DNA of 6,299 nt from Oscillospiraceae bacterium (GTDB lineage Bacteria; Bacillota; Clostridia; Oscillospirales; Acutalibacteraceae), in assembly GCA_031254555.1 (NCBI GenBank), contig JAIRUF010000030.1, positions 1 to 6,299 of the forward strand, given 5' to 3'. Below the pieces are notes generated by a model, which did not search any database, was not told the origin of the DNA, and was given only the letters and a program-made list of their open reading frames with translations. The position numbers and the translations under genes are program-made. Shown here in pieces: positions 1 through 4,485 of this stretch (position 1 is its first letter; each line of letters opens with the position of its first letter).

Positions 1-1
1 G

Positions 2-1189
2 GTTTCATCCCAAGGCGATCATACGCTCGCCATAGACAATGAAGGCGTCCTATGGGCTTGGGGATTTAACCTGTGTGGCGAACTGGGCGACGGCACAACA
101 TCCAACAGTACTTCTCCCATCAATATTTCCGAGATATACGACATGCCCGCTATGAAAAGCGCGGTGGCCTGTGAATGGCACAGCGTTGCCCTTGATGTGA
201 ACGGCAACGTTTGGACTTGGGGATCAAACGGTATTGGAGGATTGTTAGGCGACGGCTCCGGCATGTTTGATTTCTACAGATACCAGCCCCGTAATATCAC
301 AGCACACTTAAAGGGAACCGCAAACGAAATCCCTTCGATGACACAAATATCATCAAACGGCAAGCATACCCTTGCTTTGGATGAAGACGGCAACGTCTGG
401 GCATGGGGCGGCGGCATTGAGTACCAAGTGGGCAACGAGGTCGAGGTATCACGTTATCCCGTCAATATCACAAAGTACTGGAAAGAACACCCGACAAAAA
501 CCATATCAATGCCCGCTATGCAAAAGGTAGCGGCCGGAAGTGACTACACATTGGTTCTGGACGTATACGGAAAAATCTGGGGATGGGGTTCTGGATATAC
601 AGGCATGACTGGCTGTGGTCCGGCGATGTCAAAAAGCCCCCTGAAAGTTTCCGAGGATTATTACACAGATCTTCCCGATGTCATAACGGATATCAACGCC
701 GGTTATGCAAATCACGCTTTCGCTTTAGACAGCCAAGGCACCGTCTATGGCTGGGGATGGAATTCTTATAACGGGATATGCGGCTCTCATCCTATCGGTA
801 TTCCGATATCCCCTCCGGTAAATGTTACTGATGAGCAGCCTCTGTCCTCTCCTATAAAGGCGATTCATGCCGCCAATCTGCACACCATTGCTTTGGACAA
901 AAACGGCGTCGTCTGGACATGGGGAGATAATACTGACGGACAGATAGGCAATGGCGTTGTATCTCCTACAATTCCAGGCGCTCAGGGCGAACAAACTGCC
1001 TTCAACGTCAGTTCACAGCATGATTTGCCTGTTATAACGGCTATTTCCGGCGGTTTCTCATCTTGTTTTGCCCTTGACGAAAACGGCATTATCTGGGCCT
1101 GGGGAGGAAACAGCTATGGCCAGCTTGGAAACGGGACAAAAACCAGAAGCCCGATACCTGTCATGATCAAGCATCCCCTTGCTCCATAA
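2..1189 (+). CDS. RCC1-repeat beta-propeller protein, 5'-truncated
   Basis: The reading frame is open from base 2 to a TAA at 1187-1189 and gives 395 visible codons with no start, so the N-terminus lies outside the window. An internal ATG at 143 is only a Met inside the repeats (DMPAMKS). Seven RCC1-type repeats are visible, beginning near bases 17, 170, 353, 536, 701, 872 and 1049. Each carries a core like HTLALDENGxVWAWGxN, often followed by GQLGNGT, at a period of about 51-61 residues. Linkers between them repeat the pattern P-x-N-(I/V)-(T/S). RCC1 repeats form blades of a beta-propeller and usually serve as protein-binding scaffolds. In bacteria they are common in large exported proteins, so a surface or secreted role is inferred here from the downstream adhesin-like gene. 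The visible C-terminus ends shortly after the last repeat (HPLAP), with no sortase motif or membrane anchor. Any signal peptide or other domains must be upstream. The family is clear and the function unknown. Confidence 0.93.
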   Translation, partial: VSSQGDHTLAIDNEGVLWAWGFNLCGELGDGTTSNSTSPINISEIYDMPAMKSAVACEWHSVALDVNGNVWTWGSNGIGGLLGDGSGMFDFYRYQPRNITAHLKGTANEIPSMTQISSNGKHTLALDEDGNVWAWGGGIEYQVGNEVEVSRYPVNITKYWKEHPTKTISMPAMQKVAAGSDYTLVLDVYGKIWGWGSGYTGMTGCGPAMSKSPLKVSEDYYTDLPDVITDINAGYANHAFALDSQGTVYGWGWNSYNGICGSHPIGIPISPPVNVTDEQPLSSPIKAIHAANLHTIALDKNGVVWTWGDNTDGQIGNGVVSPTIPGAQGEQTAFNVSSQHDLPVITAISGGFSSCFALDENGIIWAWGGNSYGQLGNGTKTRSPIPVMIKHPLAP

Positions 1190-1207
1190 GCAGGTTTAAA
1201 CTCTACT

Positions 1208-1234
1208 GCAAGGGGAGACACCCTCTCCCCTTGC
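1208..1234 (+). other. Perfect 11-bp hairpin between RCC1 and adhesin genes
   Basis: GCAAGGGGAGA (1208-1218) and TCTCCCCTTGC (1224-1234) are exact reverse complements around a CACCC loop. The structure starts 18 bases after the RCC1 stop codon. It is followed by TAAAATCAAT rather than a T run, so it is not a standard intrinsic terminator on either strand. It could be an RNA-stability or processing hairpin, or a partial terminator that sets the ratio of the two gene products. The structure is seen directly; its role is inferred. Confidence 0.6.
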
Positions 1235-1249
1235 TAAAATCAATCAATG

Positions 1250-1257
1250 AAAGGAGG
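1250..1257 (+). promoter_or_regulatory. Strong ribosome binding site for the adhesin gene
   Basis: AAAGGAGG is a near-perfect anti-Shine-Dalgarno match that ends 8 bases before the ATG at 1266. It fixes the start codon of the surface protein. No convincing promoter is seen in the 76-base gap, which favours co-transcription with the RCC1 gene. Confidence 0.85.
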
Positions 1258-1265
1258 TAGGAAAC

Positions 1266-3473
1266 ATGCTTTGCAATTATAATCCGTTTCATACACAGCA
1301 GCGCGGTCGTACAGGCCGAAAAATATCAAAAATCGCGAAAAAAACTTTGTTGCTTTTGTTTGTAGGGCTGTTTCTCGTCTCCGCTTTTCAGGCCGGAACT
1401 TTTGCGTGGATTTACAACTCCGACCATAAAACCAATGAAATCCATGGACAGACCACTCCCACTTGGGTGGTACTCAATAAATTTGAGCGCGACATAGAGG
1501 GGAATGTTACACAAACCCCAGTCCCTGGCGCAGAGTTTTACCTTTACCGAGAGGGCGATCCCGATGAACAAATTGGCGGGCGTTTTTTGAGCGATGAAAA
1601 TGGGCATGTTTTTCCTCCGTTTCTCGATCCCGGCAACTATTATTTCATCGAAACCGACCCGTCTCCAAACTATATTTATGATATTGAAAACGATCAGCCG
1701 GTGAATAGGTATCCCTTTAACATCACCGGATTGGAAAATATAACGGAACCTTTAATCATTACCGCTTATAACCAGCGTATGATCGGCAGCCTTGTTATTT
1801 CTAAAACCGTTGAAAACGAAAATAAAAGGAATTTGACTCCTGCGCAGCTTGATTTAGAATTTATCTTCACAGTCATGTTTTCCGATGACGGCACTTATTC
1901 TTATTCCATAAACGGCGGTGAATCCATACAGATAACAAGCGGCGGCTCTCTTACACTAAAACACGGTGAAAGCGCGGTGTTTGAAAACATCCCGGCAGGT
2001 TTGTTCTATACCGTCATCGAAACGCCGACCGAAGGCTGCATCATTAAAAGCGAAAATCACTGCGGAACAATTACGGAAGAAGGTGTCACTGCCTCTTTCG
2101 TGAACATATACAGTGAACCTGACCGTGATGAAACTGAACTCACCATATACAAAGTCATCGATGGTGAATTGCCAGATTCGGATATGAATTTTAGCTTTAC
2201 CCTGATAGTAGATGGCGAAATATTTGATGAATTTACCCTGAAAGGCGGCGAAAGTAAAGCAATTACTATTCCCGCTGGATCTGTATATGAAGTGATTGAG
2301 AACGATTATTCTTCTCATGGCTTTGTACAGTCTATCACCAACGGATATGGAACTGCGTCCGGCGAAACCATTGAGATCATACAAACCAATCGATTTTTAG
2401 GCCGGGCTGAAATCAAAATACAAGGTGAAAAGACATGGGATAAAAAAGGATACACCGTAGCTCTGCCTGAAAGTATTACCGTAAGCCTTAAAGACGGAGT
2501 CACCTTAATTGACACAGCGACAGTAATACCAGGCGATGACGGCAAGTGGGAATATACGTTTACCGCTCCGAAATACCGCTATGACGGTGTAACCGAAATT
2601 GAATATACCATTATTGAAAGCCCACTTGAAACATGGAAATCTGAAACAAGCGGATTTGACATTAAGAACACTTATATCCCACCTGTGGCTATAGAGACGC
2701 CCTCCGTAGTAAAAGTAATCACCGGCGAATTTTCTGGAGCGACTGCACAATTCCAATTCGTTTTGGCAGCGCAGGACGGTGCACCTATGCCGGAAGGTTC
2801 TGTAAGCGGAAACAAAACAATTTCCATTACAGGCGAGGGAGAGCTAGACTTTGGCGACATTGCCTTTATCAAGCCTGGAACTTATGTTTATGTCATTTCC
2901 GAGTTGAATACCGGGGAAAGCGGTTGGTCGTATGACAACTCGATTTATACATGGACGGTTGTAATTGCCGAGGAAAACGGAGAATTAGCAGTAGGTTCCC
3001 AAACCCTGACGAAATCCGTAGAACCCGCTGATAAAGCGGTATTCACGAACCATTACACCGATTTTAGCCATATCAATGTCAGCGTAACGAAAGTATGGAT
3101 CGGCGACGGCCAACACCCGTCCAGTGTACAGGTACAGCTATACAAAAACGGTGTGGCCCAAGGAAGCGCTGTAACCCTTAATGCCGACAATAATTGGGCT
3201 CATACATGGACTGACCTTGAAGAAGGCGCGGTGTATACGGCAGATGAACCTAGCGTACCTGAAGGCTATACAAAAACCATATCGGGCAGCGCGGAGAACG
3301 GCTTTACCATTACCAACAGCAGTATATCAAAACCTAAAAATCATCCGGGAAATTCTCCAAATACAAGCGATCACAACAATCTTTTCATGTGGCTAACCTT
3401 AATGATCGTCAGCTTTATCGGATCGATTATCACAGTTGTTTTGGTCAAACGCACAAAGTATAAGGCAAAATAA
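1266..3473 (+). CDS. Sortase-anchored surface protein with six Cna_B/pilin-like isopeptide domains
   Basis: This is a complete 735-residue exported wall protein. The N-terminus has a basic region (RGRTGRKISKIAKK, 13-26) and a hydrophobic core (27-43), with likely signal cleavage near Ala43 or Ala47. Six beta-sandwich domains follow. Each has a Lys near its start, a Glu in the middle and an Asn at its end: a SpaA-like domain 66-170 (K72/E129/N169, with the VPGAEFYLY signature); two DUF5979-like domains, 172-283 (K180/E252/N280) and 288-377 (K296/E345/N375); a Cna_B domain 384-471 (K389/E451/N468); an FctA/Spy0128-type pilin domain 476-598 (K483/E546/N595); and a Cna_B domain 602-687 (K609/E661/N684). 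In these families the trio forms an intramolecular Lys-Asn isopeptide bond with Glu as catalyst; the bonds here are inferred. A disordered linker leads to SPNTSD (697-702), a hydrophobic segment (706-727) and a basic tail KRTKYKAK. This is the layout of a sortase substrate, although the motif departs from LPxTG. It is probably an adhesin or minor pilin. No sortase gene is in view. Confidence 0.92.
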   Translation: MLCNYNPFHTQQRGRTGRKISKIAKKTLLLLFVGLFLVSAFQAGTFAWIYNSDHKTNEIHGQTTPTWVVLNKFERDIEGNVTQTPVPGAEFYLYREGDPDEQIGGRFLSDENGHVFPPFLDPGNYYFIETDPSPNYIYDIENDQPVNRYPFNITGLENITEPLIITAYNQRMIGSLVISKTVENENKRNLTPAQLDLEFIFTVMFSDDGTYSYSINGGESIQITSGGSLTLKHGESAVFENIPAGLFYTVIETPTEGCIIKSENHCGTITEEGVTASFVNIYSEPDRDETELTIYKVIDGELPDSDMNFSFTLIVDGEIFDEFTLKGGESKAITIPAGSVYEVIENDYSSHGFVQSITNGYGTASGETIEIIQTNRFLGRAEIKIQGEKTWDKKGYTVALPESITVSLKDGVTLIDTATVIPGDDGKWEYTFTAPKYRYDGVTEIEYTIIESPLETWKSETSGFDIKNTYIPPVAIETPSVVKVITGEFSGATAQFQFVLAAQDGAPMPEGSVSGNKTISITGEGELDFGDIAFIKPGTYVYVISELNTGESGWSYDNSIYTWTVVIAEENGELAVGSQTLTKSVEPADKAVFTNHYTDFSHINVSVTKVWIGDGQHPSSVQVQLYKNGVAQGSAVTLNADNNWAHTWTDLEEGAVYTADEPSVPEGYTKTISGSAENGFTITNSSISKPKNHPGNSPNTSDHNNLFMWLTLMIVSFIGSIITVVLVKRTKYKAK

Positions 3474-3474
3474 A

Positions 3475-3512
3475 AAAACGGGGCAAAGTTCGCTTTGCTC
3501 CGTTTTCCTTTT
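3475..3512 (+). terminator. Intrinsic terminator after the adhesin gene
   Basis: AAAACGGGGCAAAG (3475-3488) pairs with CTTTGCTCCGTTTT (3493-3506) over 14 positions, with one G-T wobble, around a TTCG loop. Its last T's and the run at 3509-3512 supply the U-rich tail. It begins right after the adhesin stop codon (3471-3473). The A-rich left flank means it could also stop transcription coming from the other side. It separates the surface-protein unit from the DUF975-purL unit. Confidence 0.88.
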
Positions 3513-3527
3513 CTGCAGAAAAGGAAA
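3504..3527. repeat. 24-bp perfect palindrome overlapping the terminator
   Basis: TTTCCTTTTCTG (3504-3515) is followed directly by its exact reverse complement CAGAAAAGGAAA (3516-3527), centred on CTGCAG. It overlaps the 3' edge of the terminator stem at 3504-3506, so the outermost pairs of the two structures compete. As RNA it would need to open a few central pairs to form a loop. As DNA it could be a dyad-symmetric protein-binding site. Its TTCTGCA half-site recurs in the closing stem of the 3610-3689 element. Confidence 0.65.
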
Positions 3528-3609
3528 CAGATATTCTATCGTTGGCACAGTTATTTTTTGCCGGCAAATACTGGTTTTAACATTAAAAATATTAAGTCGA
3601 TGTAAAGCC
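3528..3609. other. Non-coding spacer with small palindromes
   Basis: No gene is supported in this stretch: the short open frames crossing it lack ribosome binding sites and run through the terminator. It holds a 12-bp palindrome TTTGCCGGCAAA at 3557-3568 and a weak AT-only dyad at 3575-3588 (TTTTAA, CA, TTAAAA). No purine riboswitch or T-box pattern was recognised. Confidence 0.5.
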
Positions 3610-3689
3610 CGGTTCTGCACGCGGCTCTGCCGCGGCTGCAATAAATAATTGCAGCTAAAAAACATTTTATGTTTTTTAGTGCAGAACCG
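3610..3689. repeat. 80-base four-way-junction (cloverleaf-like) inverted-repeat element
   Basis: An 11-bp perfect closing stem joins CGGTTCTGCAC (3610-3620) to GTGCAGAACCG (3679-3689). Inside are three perfect hairpins placed end to end. The first is GCGGC/GCCGC with a TCT loop (3621-3633, 5 bp). The second is GCTGCAAT/ATTGCAGC with an AAATA loop (3635-3655, 8 bp). The third is TAAAAAACAT/ATGTTTTTTA with a TTT loop (3656-3678, 10 bp). Only G3634 is left unpaired at the junction. It lies 7 bases upstream of the -35 box of the next gene. It may be a MITE-like or REP-like mobile repeat with terminal inverted repeats, a structured RNA, or a DNA cruciform or protein-binding site. It is not a tRNA: the closing stem is too long and there is no TPsiC arm signature. 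The base pairing is read directly; its nature is unknown. Confidence 0.7.
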
Positions 3690-3696
3690 CGGTCTA

Positions 3697-3725
3697 TTGT
3701 ATTTAATCTCATATCGTGTTAAAAT
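3697..3725 (+). promoter_or_regulatory. Extended -10 promoter for DUF975-purL
   Basis: TTGTAT (-35, 3697-3702) and TAAAAT (-10, 3720-3725) are separated by the ideal 17 bases. A TG one base upstream of the -10 (3717-3718) makes an extended -10 element. Transcription would start near 3731-3733, giving a short leader of about 22 bases before the ATG at 3754. That leaves no room for a riboswitch downstream of the start site. Confidence 0.7.
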
Positions 3726-3753
3726 ATTTTTACTCTAAGACAAGGAGTTTAAT

Positions 3754-4458
3754 ATGAATATTTTAAATAGAACGGCAATAAAAAGCGAAGCTAAAAACAT
3801 TATTTCAGTAAACTTTAATTGGCTTGTTATGTTTTTTGCCGAAATAGTTCTTATTCTTTACAATGTATTTAGATCTTCTATTCTAACTCTCTCAAAAGAA
3901 TATTCTTGGGGATATGAAAAGCTCCTTACAACTAACCCTTATATAACAAGCGTGTTTTTCCTAATGCCTATTATTTCACTTCTTGTCTCACCCATTTTTG
4001 TAGCTATTAATGGCTATTATACAAATTGCCTTAGAACTAAGAATTTCTCTCCCGGCTATGTATATCAACTAGCCGTTATGGATTATATAAAATTTATTGT
4101 AGTATCTTTTATAAAAAAGTTCTTTCTTTATTTATGGGGCCTCTTGTTTATAATACCTGGCATTATAAAATACTATGAATATTTAATGACCGAATACATT
4201 ATCTGTGACAATCCGGGTATGGATGCAACAGACGCTATCAGACTCAGCCGTAAAATAACAAAAGGATATAAGTTTAATCTTTTTTTAATGCAGATAAGCT
4301 TTATTCCCTGGTATATTCTAACTGGAATAACTTTGGGAACCGCCATAATATATGTTTCACCGTATGTTCGAACAACACAAGCTATGTATTATGAAAATCT
4401 TAAAAGAAACGCAATAGAAAAAAATATAGCCACTGCAAAGGATTTCGGCGAATATTGA
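3754..4458 (+). CDS. DUF975 family multi-pass membrane protein
   Basis: This is a 234-residue integral membrane protein of unknown function. The ATG is set by AAGGAG (3742-3747) at 6 bases spacing. A short amphipathic start (NRTAIKSEAKNII) precedes hydrophobic segments near 22-39, 64-86, 112-138 and 174-203. Features I associate with DUF975 are GYYTNCLR (88-94) after the second segment, the helix-break motif LLFIIPGIIKYY (130-141), the loop with DNPGMDATDAIRLSRKITKG (152-171), and the TLGTAIIYVSPYVRTTQAMYYE stretch near the C-terminus (193-214). The gene is much more AT-rich than its neighbours: sampled 60-base lines at 3781, 4081 and 4261 have 17, 12 and 15 G+C, against 36 and 39 in lines at 5521 and 5821 of purL. 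It lies 27 bases upstream of purL, so the two probably share an mRNA, but no functional link to purine synthesis is known to me. Confidence 0.88.
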   Translation: MNILNRTAIKSEAKNIISVNFNWLVMFFAEIVLILYNVFRSSILTLSKEYSWGYEKLLTTNPYITSVFFLMPIISLLVSPIFVAINGYYTNCLRTKNFSPGYVYQLAVMDYIKFIVVSFIKKFFLYLWGLLFIIPGIIKYYEYLMTEYIICDNPGMDATDAIRLSRKITKGYKFNLFLMQISFIPWYILTGITLGTAIIYVSPYVRTTQAMYYENLKRNAIEKNIATAKDFGEY

Positions 4459-4471
4459 GTTTTTAATGATG

Positions 4472-4476
4472 AGGAG
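4472..4476 (+). promoter_or_regulatory. Ribosome binding site of purL
   Basis: AGGAG within GATGAGGAG sits 9 bases before the ATG at 4486 and supports that start. No separate promoter is evident in the 27-base gap after the DUF975 gene. Confidence 0.75.
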
Positions 4477-4485
4477 TTTTAACTG

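Noticed and set aside
143..1189. Treating ATG 143 as the true start of the RCC1 gene
   Set aside because: The same frame is open upstream to base 2 and encodes another full RCC1 repeat; no ribosome binding site precedes ATG 143.
1956..2384. Minus-strand open frame of 142 codons opposite the adhesin gene
   Set aside because: It lies wholly within a well-supported coding region, and its translation shows no domain-like pattern.
3436..3648. Small open frame of 70 codons on the + strand
   Set aside because: It starts inside the adhesin gene, runs through the terminator and the cloverleaf element, has no ribosome binding site and resembles no protein.
3399..3665. Minus-strand open frame of 88 codons
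   Set aside because: It covers the end of the adhesin gene, the terminator and the repeat element; no ribosome binding site or recognisable product.
3610..3689. tRNA or tRNA-like gene, suggested by the cloverleaf layout and 80-base length
   Set aside because: The closing stem is 11 bp rather than 7, the arm sizes do not fit D, anticodon and T arms, and no TPsiC or D-loop consensus is present.
3610..3689. Integron attC site
   Set aside because: The terminal arms do not show the RYYYAAC/GTTRRRY core sites, and no integrase or cassette array is visible.
3690..3753. Purine riboswitch or PUR-box upstream of the DUF975-purL unit
   Set aside because: The predicted leader is only about 22 bases, and no purine aptamer core or matching PUR-box dyad was recognised.
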